A stretch of DNA of 64,000 nt, taken from NCBI GenBank assembly GCA_026874595.1, contig CM049319.1:53146917-53210916 (forward strand), read 5' to 3'. This DNA is from Sipunculus nudus. Lineage: Eukaryota; Annelida; Sipuncula; Golfingiida; Sipunculidae. Shown here one piece after another: positions 20,205 to 33,200 of the stretch (positions within the stretch are counted from its first letter, which is position 1; the number at the start of each line of letters is the position of its first letter). The notes beneath the pieces are model-generated. The model ran no database searches and was not told where the DNA came from. It was given only the letters and a program-made list of their open reading frames with translations. Position numbers and translations under genes: made by a program.

Positions 20205-20830
20205 GGATCGAAACTGAGAGAAAAAAGGGGATATAGGAAAGAGAGATAGATAGAAAGAGGGAGACTGGAAGGTAAGAGAGGGAAAAATAAGAGGAGAAAA
20301 AGGGAAGAAGGAAGAGAGAGAAAGATACAGACACAAAGAGAGAGACAGAGAGAGGGTAAGAGATAGTTAAACATATAGCAATATACGAAACGAAAACAAT
20401 GAAACAGAGGAAGATAGAGAAGAAAAAGAGAAGAGGAAGAAAAAGAATAAAGAAAAGCAGAGGGAAAGTGGACGAAAGGGGAGAAACAAAAGTGAGAGAG
20501 AGAGAAGAAAAAGAGAGGAAGAAGAGGCATATATAGTTAAAAAGAGAGTTAACAGGATTCATTCATGCCAACCATGACCCTTTCCCAGTTTTGATAAGGA
20601 ACAGTTATATGAAATAGGAAATTAAGAACATATATACAGTGGGGAAGAAAGAGAGAGTGAAAGAAAGGGTAAGTGAGAGGGACAGGAAGAGGAGAAATTA
20701 TAAAGAGGAAATAAGATTAGCAGAGAACAAGATAACAAAAATCACTCTGGGATAGAGAAGAGATACACAGATAGGAAGAAAGGAGAAGAAAAAAAAACTC
20801 AAAACAGAGAAAGGGAGAAAAAAAAGACAG
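20205..20830. repeat. GA-rich low-complexity tracts
   Basis: Two GA-rich blocks (20205-20545 and 20630-20830) are separated by about 90 bp of ordinary sequence. The minus-strand Ser/Leu-rich frames here are artefacts. Confidence 0.8.
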
Positions 20831-20955
20831 TAAATATACTGTGAAAAAAAAATGCGTTAAAGTATGAGGCAAAGTTCCGTTAAGTTAATGTGCCTTTTCC
20901 CGTATTCACAATAACACAGGAATACGCTACTTTGAGGCGTAACATCACGTGTAGG

Positions 20956-20956
<1 letters not shown>

Positions 20957-21010
<54 letters not shown>
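20957..21010. repeat. (TA)n microsatellite
   Basis: Pure TA tract of about 54 bp. Confidence 0.95.
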
Positions 21011-21013
<3 letters not shown>

Positions 21014-21124
21014 AAGTTATCATGGTTTAGTCCCATATACTGTATCATTTTACTCGAGACTGAAGCGGCAATTAACTCCTTTGCGGGGAGTGGTAATGAC
21101 ACGAACAGGCCAGATGTTTCCCTT

Positions 21125-21260
21125 GACCTTGAGCACCCATCCCCCTCCCCATTTTAGACCCCGTGTTTGGACTAGGCAAGATTATATTATACCCATGTAT
21201 ACATTCAAAGGGGGGGGGGGGGGGGCTATTCTGGCTTGCTACACCGGGCCACGTGTTTGC
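21125..21260 (+). repeat. Dispersed repeat with G run (copy A)
   Basis: The segment with ATACATTCAAAG, a G run and CTATTCTGGCTTGCTACA is the reverse complement of 24675-24735. A related block lies at 25440-25600. Confidence 0.7.
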
Positions 21261-22600
21261 TACTGTTTAACAGCAAGTTTCACAAATAAAGGATTATAAC
21301 ACAGGCTACATGCAGGTATGTAAACCATTGCAAGCTTCAACTTGCTCTCCCCGAGAGCAGATTCGAATTTATAAGAATTGATCGATCAAAGGTTCGATAC
21401 TATAACTATATTATAAGTATTTTAACCTTTGGTCGGTTATTACTAATAACAGAGAAATTCTGCAAGCGTTGGTGATAAAAAATACAACTATTTCATATAT
21501 TGAATAGGGGAAATGCTTAATAATTCAATCATGTGTTCAGTTGGCCGGTGAAGGTATACATTGAATGTTTGACACTTAAGAATTGCTTGTGCTGTAAATG
21601 CGGCTTGCTGTATATAGGCGATTCAATGGCTAGTGTCCACACATAAGGCTTTCCAGCGAAATTACATTTCTGCTGGGTGTCTCCAACGAGAGAGGCCACG
21701 CCACACAGGGTCACGAGAAGACGAGGGTCACTGATCTATACTAAAATGTCTGTGAAACCTTGATCTATAAATATACCAATTATGGTAAGTCGATATATAT
21801 TGTAATTATTATGCTGGCATCTGATTTGCTTTGATCTTTCTACAGTTACTGACAGCTTATAGCTATTAGTATATTAATGCGAGTTTTATTATTTGGTTTT
21901 TGAAATTTTTTTTCAATAACGCGTTAGTCATGGGGTTGTTACATTAGTTCAGAGAGTCACTTTACAGATATTTATCATGCTAGAGAGAAATGAACGATTT
22001 TGGTATGTCTCTCCTACATGAAACAGCCAACGTTGTATCGGTCATGTCAGTTTCTTATTCTCCACGATTGGAATATATCCATGATTCATATGTGAACCGA
22101 TTTATGCATTATAGTGTTTTTTTTTTATTTGAAAACAATACGATTCACAATCATGGTGAATTTGTTTTGTGTATACATATATAGCGTGATAGAACTGTAT
22201 TTGACTCATTAAACACACAGTATATAATAACAGGCTTTCGTAATATATACACCTTTTCTGTATAATGTGTATTTTATTTAAGAAAATGTATATATGGTCT
22301 TGGGTTAAAATATCCTTTTCTTTCTGGGTTATCAGTATATGCATGGCTATCTGCAGTTGCATGCAATATTGGCTTAGTTGGGGGAAAGGATCGTCATTTG
22401 TAAACAGGTTCCGATATCTATATATATCCGTAAACATATATGTACACATATATATGAAGCATGCATGAACAAGCTCCCTAACAACGAATCGCTTTCAATA
22501 CGCATTATGTACGTTATGCTTAATCTGTTACAGAGACAAGATAGTTTTATATAGCTCATGTTTTGCTACAGGGAAATTTAACTCAGGCCTAAAGCTCAAC
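21261..22600. other. No gene recognised
   Basis: AT-rich intergenic DNA. The small ORFs have no domain or splice support. Confidence 0.5.

Positions 22601-22631
<31 letters not shown>
22601..22631. repeat. (GA)n microsatellite
   Basis: About 15 GA units. Confidence 0.9.
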
Positions 22632-22633
<2 letters not shown>

Positions 22634-23226
22634 AAAAAAAATGAATCTTCTTTATTCTAAGATGCATGGCACTGTACAAAGACGCCCGTTGCAGACCTTA
22701 GGTACTGGATATATAAAACATGCCCGTTTTATAGAAAAATACGTTTCATTGAACGAAATAATTGATCCGTATAAAGACATATTATGTATATGGAACATAT
22801 TGTAAACACAGGAATACAAACACTTTTCCAGTACACCATTAACATTCCAACGATTAATAGCACATGCAAGGTAACATATCTTTATTGTTGTATTTTTCAG
22901 CTCAACTGGGGCACCCCAATTTAAGCAAAGCTGGGTTGCTCAGTCCATAAGAATAATTCAGTTTAATATGCTGAGGGCTTCACCTATTGACAATGTCCTC
23001 TCAGTTTTGTTTCACATGCTCGTATGCGTTATCTGCGAGCTGAATTACTAGTATAAATTGATGCACATGTCTGATGTAGAACTCTCTTTCCCCTCTTTCT
23101 CTCTTTTTCTTTTGTGTGTGCATGGGTATGTGTTTGTGAAACCAGCTGTGACGTACACGATGAGACGTATGTTTCACCTGTAGTGGCGTACCTTATGATG
23201 CTGAATACTACTCCGGAAAAGAGCAG
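22632..23226. other. No gene recognised
   Basis: AT-rich DNA without a supported feature. Confidence 0.5.
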
Positions 23227-23339
23227 AATTAAGGGGCTAGGATTAAGGGGCTAGGATTAAGGGGCTAGGATTAAGGGGCAGGATTAAGGGGCTAGGATTA
23301 AGGGGCTAGGATTAAGGGGCTAGGATTAAGGGGCTAGGA
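23227..23339. repeat. 14-bp minisatellite
   Basis: Eight tandem units of ATTAAGGGGCTAGG. The fourth lacks one T. It abuts the head of the SINE that follows. Confidence 0.95.
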
Positions 23340-23575
23340 CAGTCGAGGGGTAAAACGCTTGGCTCTCCCCGCTGGCTACCCGGGTTAGATACCCGGTGCG
23401 GCTAATATATATATATGAGAGTTTGTTGTAGTTGCCCGTCCAAGACCGGTGGTTTTCTCCGGGTTCACCGGTTTCCTCCTACTCTACAGACTACCGAACG
23501 CCATCATCGGAGCCATGTAGAGTGCCTTGATTAGTTATAATTAATATTTGTACAATCCATGTTAAATAAATAGGT
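23337..23575 (+). mobile_element. tRNA-derived SINE
   Basis: The head (23337-23403) has a tRNA layout, with AAAACGCTTGGCTCTCCCC then GGGTTAGATACCC, which matches 9 of 11 positions of the pol III B box. The body has a CCGGTGGTTTTCTCCGGGTT and CCGGTTTCCTCC pair, seen in several invertebrate SINEs. The tail is AT-rich. Related pieces lie at 24540-24690 (minus) and 25593-25651 (minus). Confidence 0.75.
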
Positions 23576-24267
23576 TTATATTTATTTTAAATGATTAACC
23601 GGCGTACGTGCGTCGCTATAGAATTGTATTGACATGCGCGAATTCGAAAATTAAAACTAGATATAATTGACATTTATAAGTGGAAGGTGCCAAGGAACGT
23701 TTTACCTGTCAACTGGAGGTACTGCAGAAACGGGAGATAGCAATTTTGTAACGCACATATATATATATATATATATATTGTTGTTTTAATCAAATATATG
23801 GTATATGCCTATAATCAAGACTTTCATTGGTATGCCCAATATCAAGTATTAGACATGTTAAAGTTAAATACCTTAATTATATGCAGTGAACGCTTTGCAT
23901 ATAAACTGTATACATATAAGTAAAATTCAGAGCATTATATTTGCCTGTTTAAACATAGCGTTAATGTATAATGATTAGTCCTCGACTAACTGTCTATAAC
24001 AGGCTGACTTTTCCTGGCTCTTTATATGTTTGCTTTATGAGAATGCGACCGGTCTCGTATTTACTATAGGGTTTCCATTGGGCAACTCTCTATATGCTTA
24101 TATAATACAGAAGACTGATATGCCATTTTAAGACCAATGTTTACTTAGTATAGAAAGTATTCACCGTACCTCTATATATCATGTATGTATAATCGTAAGA
24201 AATACATAGAGAGACGGACTGCAGGGTGGACAGGTGATCGCCCCGTGATATATGTGAGTTATTTGCC
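23576..24267. other. Upstream region of the collagen-like gene
   Basis: AT-rich, with a short TA tract at 23757-23779. No clear TATA box or promoter could be assigned. Confidence 0.4.
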
Positions 24268-24343
24268 ATGGAGAATCACGTTTACTCGCCGAAGGGAGCC
24301 GTCATGAAGTTGGCTTTCTGCATCGTACTTGGACCGATGACAA
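24268..24343 (+). CDS. Collagen-like gene exon 1 (start, signal-like)
   Basis: The ATG at 24268 opens [12 protein letters not shown], then [13 protein letters not shown]. The donor A/GTATGT leaves one base of the next codon. Confidence 0.7.
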
Positions 24344-25959
24344 GTATGTATATTTATGTATGTATCTAATTATGTATGTATGGGCATGTGTTTGTATGTG
24401 TGTACGTATGCATGTATTAATGTATGAATGTACGCATATGTATATGTATATTTGTTAGCATGCTATGTATGTATACATTTTAAGCTGATTAACGTTTATT
24501 TTATACATGGATTATACAAATAGTTATGATAACTAATCGTCGCACTCTTCATGGCTCAGGTAGTGACGTTTGTTATAGTGTTTAGAGGTGGAGGAAACCG
24601 GAGAACCCGGAGGAAAACCACAGGCCTTAGACGATCCACTATACAACCCACTCTCATTGTCACGCCGGGGATCAAACCAGGTGTAGCAGGCCAGAATACC
24701 CCCCCCCCCCTTTGATTGTATACCCGGGTATCCAGCCTAGCCCATTTTATACCCCCTTAGGCTAGATTAATTGTTTTAATTTCTGCGCTTTATACCTTAA
24801 AATTGTACTTTTTATGTAGCAACTCACCTTCAGTCTGCTTTTTTTTTAATTAAATGTAATTATCGATTTTAAGTGAATGATATCTACGAGGATCAGTATG
24901 TGTGTAGAATCGCATTACTACATATATATTTATTACAGTTTTATGTCTCTGGATTTTCCGCATAATATCATCATCTGATATAAGAGTTTTGATTAATTCA
25001 AACCTGCCTCCAAACATCCACATTTAAACACACTGTTGCTGAAAATAGTAACATGAGTAACATGATGTATAAAATTATACAAAAATATATAAAAATACAG
25101 TCACTGATCTTATGTAGTCTCATTTGAATAAATTATGACTTAAGTTAAGGAAGTTACTAAATATGTAATTCTCTATAGTTTTTTTGTATCAATACTATAA
25201 TAGTGTAAGTTTTGTCGTGACAGTGTATGATTTTAACTTACATTAAAATTCATACATTTCTCTGATATCATGGGTATACAGATGGATGAATGATCCATGA
25301 TTTGGAGTAGCTCTTTATCCTATTAATCTGATTTTTAATAATGCGTGGCGACAGAAAATATATATCATAAATAATTTATAAGAGGAGTATGTTTTAAACA
25401 AGGTTGATCTAATGGAACTCCGCATCTGGTTTGATACAAGTCAATTATTTTTTTGTGATGCGTGTGAGGGGTATAAACTGGACTGGGGGGGGGGGTATAT
25501 AAAACAGACTAGGCCAGACAATATCCCGGGGTATATTCTGGCCTAGGCTATATAATATACCCGGGTATAAACTGGGCAGGGATATATAATCTGGTCTGGT
25601 ACACCGGGTCGCCAGCGGAGAGAGCCGAGTGTTTTACCCCTCCACTGTCCAGGACCAATGTATTTATATGTACTATGTATATGTGTGTGCATATACGTAT
25701 AGATGTATATGCAAGTACCGGTATGTGTGTATAGATGTGTGTATGTATATGTATGGGTGTGTGTATCTTTACTTGTGTGTATATGGGACACACCCCCATA
25801 TATATATATATAATTGTTAAACCTATCAATATTTAAACAAATATATATTGTATTTGGTTATATATAATGTATTATTATTAAAATATATCAAAATTCCAAT
25901 ATTTAATAAATACTTGTACGCCAATGCAAAAGAGCTGGATATACCGATTACAATAAAGC

Positions 25960-26006
<47 letters not shown>

Positions 26007-29000
26007 GGGCAGAGACACATACGTGTATATCATGCAGAGACATTTAAATAAGAGTAAATACAATATACAGTGAAACCTCGTTGTGTTGAACTCGGTTAAT
26101 TCGAATTCCCAGATGTGTCGAAGTCGGATGTGGGGTCCCTGCAAAAAACAATTAAAAGCTTACTAAGTTAACTCCGCTTGTGTCGAAGTCGGATGTGTCG
26201 AAAACCCTGATGTGTCGAGGTGTTTTGTTGGTCCCCAGCTAAGATTTCTATCGCTTAACTCGAAGTCATGTTTGGATAACAGTTATGCAAGGCCCGTCAA
26301 TCATGACTGGGCCGTGATTACCGGTTATAATTAATTAATACCGACAAGGCTCTCACGCATCAAGTGCGATGGGTCTGTCGCTCGACTCGAGGTCATGCCG
26401 CTGTAACGTTTTGATATCAGTTGTGCACGGTCTAACAACCATACCTATACGGTCGCGATGACCAGTTACATAATTAATACCGGCAAGGATCTTACTCAAC
26501 AAGCGCGATGTCTTACATACCTAGTCCGTTGTTTACCAATTTCTCCAATTAGTCTCTCATATTCATGCCTTTCTTCTCTTGCCGACAAAGCATTAATGAG
26601 AAGTTATTGATAAACTAAACATAATTCAATCCCTACCTTTGATGTGTCTAGGATAAACATACAGGACTCTATATATAAAGGGAGGAAGATGAGATACGTA
26701 TCAGACTGACTCTTAATTACCATGAAGTATGTTATGCTGTATTACTGCTTCACCTTTATATTGTTCTTGTCCTGTTAGCTAAGGCGTCGCGCCCTCCTAA
26801 GCGTAAGCTTGATGTAAAGACCATGCATATAAACCTCGTTCAATCTCTCTCTTTCTCTCTCTCTCTCTCTATTTCTCCCTCCACACAAACTATTTTTCTG
26901 TTTTTCTGAAATTCTATGAAGCTAAAAGATATCGTCTCAATAAAATAAAAGAATGAAAAGAAATAATAATAAGAAATCTAAAGGATTCACACAAACATTT
27001 GAAAGAAGTATATAATATAGGCCCTATATACATGTGCAGTATTTATCGATAATAATCACGGCTGAAGAAGGTTCAATATAATGAACACCGGTTGTCTCGA
27101 ACTCCGGTTGTGTCGAAGTAAATTCACCAGTCCCTTCGACTTCGACACAACGAGGTTTCACTGTATATGCTTCATGTATGTCAGTGCACATTTCTGTGTG
27201 TATTCACAGCCTTTTACTGCTGATTTATTTTTTCTCAGGAACTTGGTCCGCGACGGTAGAAGTTGGGAATCACGTGTTTCCGTCTGAACGAGGCATCGAT
27301 GTTCCGGGCAAAACATTCATCTTGGATGACGTCATTACCATATACGGAGTCGTCACCGCGTTTACGTCATATTTTCGTAATACAAATCCAGTGAATTTTC
27401 AAATATGGCGTCCATCTGGGTTAAATGATACGATAAACAGCTTCTATTTGGAGGAAAACGTCGTTTTATATCCTGGTATTGTTAATGAAAAGCTCACAGT
27501 GAGTAATAAATAAACACGTATGCTCTGATATAATACGTATTAAAATAATGAATTGAATTTACATATAAACAATCAAAAAGGCTATTAAAGAAGCATATTG
27601 CCCACTTCTTTTTACCCGAGTGTGACAATTCGGATTGTACAATTGCCGATAGTGCAATCAATAGTTATATTTTGACAAAATAAAAAGCAAAAAAAAAAAA
27701 AAAAAAAAGCGAAATGGATAATGAATAATATCACTGATGTCGAATAAGAACTATATTTAAGATATTTAGCCAATAAGGCTATATGAGGGTAAGGCTTAAT
27801 GAGCTTATCGCGTCGTAATAGTATCCGCTAAAACAAAGTTTTGCGGATACTATGTTTTTGACCGGGTTCCGCCGCCGACATCTCTGCCGCCGCGTTCGTT
27901 TCTGGATAAATTTGAGACCCTTGGACTGATCTTTACGAAACTCGGTACAGATATTCGTTCACCTGTGTAGTTGTGCCTAGCGACGACAGGTGGCGCCACC
28001 TGCAGTGCTTATTTTGCAATATTAATCTGGGTGTCTTTACAATAACAGCCCATATCTCAGGGGTGGTTCAGTGTATTTAGCTGAAATATTGCATGTCAGA
28101 CTCCAAAGATCTTTGATCTCTCCATCCGGTAGTAGCGAGACTGGTTGCGTCACCTGCACAATTTTTCGCGTGGCGTCCATCCATGCGTTTGGCATCTATT
28201 CGTCTTAGTGATTGGTTCAAATTATTCGGCTGATATTGTGCATGTCCATAAATCTTCGATACCTCCATCTCGCCACCTGAACTCCTTATTGTGCAATATG
28301 AACCTGGGTGTCTTTTTAATATCAGCCCATATCCCATGAGTTATTCAATGTATTGAGTTGACATTTTGCATGTCCATAGATCTTGGATCTCTCCATCTTG
28401 CAGTTGCGAAACTCATAGCGCCATCTGCTATCGTTTTCGTGCGGCGTCCATCCGTACGTTTGCTCATAAAATTGCTCATATCTCAGGAGTGGTTCAATGT
28501 ATTGGTCCGAAATTTGGCATATACATCCATCTTGGATAATTTTCTCGTCAACCAGACAGGTGGCGCCACCTACCTTACCGTTTTAATATAATAAATTAAT
28601 GCCCTATTATCAGGATTGATTTGCTGTATTGACCTTAAATTGTGCATTGCCAGAGATCTTGGATACCTCGATCTTTATTCAAGACTGGTGGCGCCCTCTG
28701 CAGCTGTTATTGGGTGGCGTCCATCCTATTATTTGCTTTGAGTAAAAATCGCTCATATCTGAGGAGTGGGTGGATGTATCACCCTGAAATTTTGGCATGT
28801 TTATCCGTCTTGGATAGCTTTGTTGTAGACCGGACAGGTTGCGCCACCTGCTGTTCTGTTTTATTGAATACATTGATGCTTTTTTTTCTCAGTTGTGGAT
28901 TTGTGTCTCGGCGTGAAATCTTGCATGGTGTATCCATCTGTAGATATGTAGTTTTTGGTGAAATTTACACATATATGAGAAGTTTCATTGGCATCACTGG

Positions 29001-30162
29001 TGCAACAAATTTGGAGCCATGTCAGGAACTCCCATGCCTTACCATTACCATGCCTCTGGGATATGGCGGATACACGTAGTCGCTTGTCGACTACCCGTGT
29101 TCTAGTTGTCATTTACGATCGGTTGACACCTCGCAGTTTATAAGTACATGACTATTTGGGAACATAAATAAAAAAATGGACTTTATTTGTTGGGGAAAAG
29201 CATAATGGTGTCAACATTTTGATAAACAGTTGGGTTATTGTAATATGTAACATGTAATATAATCAACCACAAGTTCTTTTTTATTTTATTTGTTTTACCT
29301 TGATTCTCTTATGTCTCTCCTTTTCCTTCCTTCTTCTTTTTCCTTTTTTATTTTTATAATTGAAATACATTTATGAAGATGCCAATGATATATTAATACT
29401 AAAAAACTAAACCAAATTATACAAGTGCTGGAAAACCAGTTTGATTAACTTGCGATTATTGATAATTATTTTCATTCTTTAACACATTGTTTAATGATTT
29501 TTTATTTACGAATTATGTTTACTAGAAAGAAGTGAGATTGTAATTGTATATTTACAGCTTTATCTATCACAAGGCTGTCTTAGAGTCCAGCCAGGAGACA
29601 GAATAGGAATATTTGCTGACGTCACACCGGCATCCGTGACGTACACATTCGATTTCAGCAATCCTATGACACTGGTACATTCTACCAACGACCCTGCCAA
29701 CTATCCGCGAGTTGGAGAATCTAGGTCTTTTGACCCTCTGGCGTTCCCGTTTCAGTTTTCTGTGCTGGCACACATAGATACAGGTTTGTCGACAAGGACG
29801 GACACTAAGTGTTCGTGTTCCACACAGCAGGAAGAACATATTTTATTATCTGAATTAATCAAAGTAAATGAAATACCTGTATGTTTCAAACGACAAGCTT
29901 CATTGCGAGCAACACGAATTCGCGTTGAAAAGTCTTATGTGTATTAATTCTTTGCCTCTTATTTAAGAAACTGTGAGAATTTACCGTTAATTAATGGGGA
30001 CTGAAGACGTAGATATGGTTTATATATTAGGCCTCTATATATTACATAAATTCATCGTTTTCAAACATTGCGATGTTTACATGAATTTGTTATGTAAACT
30101 TTATGCATTTTCCTTAAATCACATAAATCACGTAAGCTTGTATTTCCGCTTTGCTTTATGAA

Positions 30163-30256
<94 letters not shown>

Positions 30257-33200
30257 TTTGCAGGTACTATCGTTGGAAACACCACGATATACCCCAACTG
30301 TACGGGGGAGGAAATGTACGAAACTACCACAGAAATGCCCGTAACAACAACTACCCCAGTATGTGTGGTTTTAAAACAAAACTTCTGAGACAGCATTTCA
30401 AATTTGGTCCATTATAGGTAGCAGTTTAACATATTAAGTTAAATTATATAGATGTATGTATACCTTTGTTGAGTTACACATTACATATATTCTGTAGAAC
30501 AGCTAGCAATAGAAAAATTATTCTGTTTGAAGCAGGACTCTATGCCAGGAACAAAATACGTCGGATAAGATGAGCTGTTTATATAGTATTCAGAATATAA
30601 AATATGGGATACAGCCAGCGTTGGTTGTTAGTGAAGGCTGGCCCAAATAGATCAAGTGCTTCTAACCGCAAATTTCACTGGTCAAATGAAATAAATCAAT
30701 GTTTCTTTCGAAAAAAGTTTATTTAATCAAAATGTCAAATTACTCCGCAAAAAATATCACTACCATGCAATACTTCGCTGTTTATTCTAATAGATTGGGG
30801 AAACACGAGACCAGTCCGCAAGAAAAAGATCTTGCATGCACAAGACTCGTGTCTTCATGATATTATATGGATACCCATCTGTAATATTCTATACAAAAAC
30901 TAAAAAACCTTACGGACCAAAATAACGGACAGGCCTGACTAGACCACACCAGACCGACGGACAGACAGACAGACAAACGGACAGACAGGCAGACAGACAG
31001 ACAGGAAAGCAGACAGGTAGAAATACAGACAAATTAAACAATAGCTAAATAATCTGCAGGTACAATTTTGTAAGGGGGGGGGGGGCGGGGGGGGGGGGAA
31101 TCATACAGAAAGTCACTAAACAGTCGGTATTATTTTACAGGATCTTCGTGGCCCTCCAGGACCCCCAGGATTTAATGGAAGTGAAGGTCCCCCTGGACCC
31201 CCAGGACTCAACGGGTCAGTCGGTGCTCCGGGTCCTCCGGGGTTATCGGGTGCACGAGGGGAGCAAGGCCCACCTGGGCCAGAAGGTATGAGGACAGGGT
31301 GTTACCGTTGTCTAATAGACAAACAGTTTTCTTGTACACCTTATATAGTGTAGTAATTTAACTTGATTTTTACCCAAACCCTGAACAAATGGCAACAGAA
31401 ATGAATCTAACTGCATTTTACTCAGAAAAATCTGGAGAATAACATATCAAAAGTCCCAAAGTCCCATTGGGTGAAAGTCATTTAATTTAATAATTCTAAT
31501 TGGCTAATTACCGATTAAATTTCATTTCACATAGCCATATTAAACTTGGTCTATGTCCCTTTAAGCGAGGATCATTTGAAAGATCTCTTTTTTGCCTGTT
31601 TATTGAAGTTTGGTTCAACTTTTTTTAAAATTAGAATATTAGCTTTCAATGGAGTGAAAACGCTAAGGAAACTATAATCGCCATTACAATTAAGCCATAT
31701 AAGCCTATGACCGGAACACAATGGCACAACAGATCTATGAGCAGGACCATCCACGTGAAAGATATATGGTAGAATTTTTACTTGTTGTATAATTTCAATT
31801 ATAGAAAAAATATGGCTCTAACATTCAGAGTCAGTCATCTCCCGAAGGTGGCGCTAGTAAGGCGATTTGAGTAATGCAGACTGTTAAAAGGTATATGTTT
31901 TAAAATTGAAGCATTTAATTTTTTAAGCCACAAAAAAATATTTAAGATAAAAATTAAAAACAGATGTCTATCAGTGTGCGATTTGCATATGTCAATAACA
32001 ATATTCGGTTATCCGCAGGTAAACGGGGGCCTCAGGGAGAAAAGGGTGACACTGGACCCGCTGGCCCTGAAGGAAAACAAGGGATCCAAGGGCCAAAGGG
32101 GGAAAAGGGTGACAGGGGTCCACCGGGCCTCGACGGGAACCCGGGTCCAACTGGCGACAAGGGAGATACTGGAGCTACTGGGCCCCAGGTAACATATAGA
32201 GGGTAAAAAAATTGAAATTAGTAATCTCAATTCTTTTCATCGGTTAGGAGGCGAGAGGTTTTACATATGTTTTAACCTTTTAAAATTTTTTTTATCTATC
32301 AGCACCCTTACGCAAAAAAGTTCTGAACAGATTTTGATGAAATTATGTGCAAGGAGGATAAGGGCACATCCATGGAATACTAGTAATCCATTATATTTGG
32401 GGGTATAATCTGAGCTACCATGAAGCGTTTTTAATCCTGAGGATTCATTAATTTCATTGTGAAGACGGGTTTTTCTTTATAGAGGTTTATATTATTGGTA
32501 TTATAGGGGCATGATTAGTGTAGGGCTGGGATGGGATGGGGTTGTTGAATCGTGACATCTGGGTACACAGTTTTATGAGAATCCTGGCGGAGGTTTAGGT
32601 ATCTGTGACTACTTTTTATTTCCCACTCATCATATGGTCATGACATAAAATACAAATTACACACGGATAATACCGTTAATGATAAAATCTCAGCGGTGGT
32701 TGAAGGGCTGACATCAGTAGTTACAGTGTAACTGTTACCTGTCATACCCATGCATGTATATTCCTTTTGTAGGATTTCTCCCACAGATAAAATAAAAAAA
32801 AAACACAACAATTTATGTTTTAAATCACCAAATGGCCGACAAGTCTGTCCGAATTTCGAAAGTGAATTATTTAGCAGAAACATATATATGAAGGGTATAC
32901 AACCAAAATGTTTCTCCTTATGTCGATTAACGTTTAGCTCCTTATTTTTATAAGCACTTCATAATGACTTGACTAAGTGCCCTTTTTAATAAGAAAAAAG
33001 TATAATCTCTAACATTTAGCCTTCGTCTATCTCAAACAAGCACTAGAGAAAAAGTTGATAGCCCTTCCTGCCCTGACCCCTAAGACACCCTAATTTAATC
33101 ATAGGGGCGTTAATGGGTCAGTCCACTTAGAAAGAGGGGTGAAAGGTAGGTAGATGTGATGTCCTTTACTGTTTCATGTTTATGCAGGGTCCTCGAGGTT

